A stretch of DNA of 12,456 nt from Methanobacteriota archaeon (GTDB lineage Archaea > Thermoplasmatota > Thermoplasmata > RBG-16-68-12): contig VBLU01000086.1 in the NCBI GenBank assembly GCA_005879065.1, forward strand, positions 1 through 12,456. Direction: 5' to 3'. The stretch's first letter is position 1; each line of letters begins with the position of its first letter. The notes beneath the pieces were generated by a model that saw only the letters and a program-made list of their open reading frames with translations, did no database searches and was not told the origin of the DNA. Position numbers and translations under genes: made by a program. Shown in pieces: positions 12,456 through 12,456 of this stretch.

Positions 12456-12456
12456 G

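Noticed and set aside
1..12456. Search for mobile elements, CRISPR arrays, defence genes, tRNAs or other RNA genes
   Set aside because: Essentially every base is inside a recognised ribosomal-protein, RNase P or SecY gene; no spaced repeats, inverted-repeat ends or tRNA-like folds were apparent.

Overview
The window is one uninterrupted, minus-strand archaeal ribosomal-protein cluster: the S10 operon running into the spc operon and ending in the first codons of secY. Transcription runs from the right edge to the left. In transcript order the genes are uL3, uL4, uL23, uL2, uS19, uL22, uS3, uL29, RNase P protein Rnp1 (Rpp29/Pop4), uS17, uL14, uL24, eS4, uL5, uS14, uS8, uL6, eL32, eL19, uL18, uS5, uL30, uL15 and secY (5' end only).

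The organism is an archaeon. eS4, eL32 and eL19 occur only in archaea and eukaryotes. The RNase P protein gene between uL29 and uS17 is an archaeal arrangement, and uL3, uS5 and uS17 carry archaeal/eukaryotic-type motifs. The order is that of Euryarchaeota in the broad sense. The DNA is GC-rich, with lysine, alanine and glutamate rich tails on several proteins. A high-GC Thermoplasmatota-like or related euryarchaeal lineage would fit, but that placement is a guess that needs a concatenated ribosomal-protein tree.

Packing is extreme. With the starts chosen here only about 64 bases between genes are noncoding in roughly 12.4 kb, the longest gap is 10 bases, and most junctions overlap (ATGA, GTGA, TGATG, TAATG, or an 11-base overlap at uL30/uL15). 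Most genes have a Shine-Dalgarno sequence (GGAGG, GAGGTGG or GGTGAT) inside the end of the preceding gene, which fixes several starts, including GTG starts for uL3, uS3, Rnp1, uL14 and uS14. I see no internal promoter, terminator, RNA gene, mobile element, repeat array or CRISPR. The long plus-strand open frames are antisense shadows of GC-rich genes.

The products work together: core proteins of both ribosomal subunits, an RNase P subunit for tRNA maturation, and the SecY translocon channel that docks on the 50S exit site beside uL23, uL29 and uL24. I found no undescribed system. The point most worth a second look is an eL32 with a SAP-like domain and a charged linker at its N terminus. Lesser points are the lysine/alanine-rich N-terminal extension of uL4, the low-complexity tails of uS3 and uS5, and the absence of a sui1 (aIF1) gene between uL29 and Rnp1.
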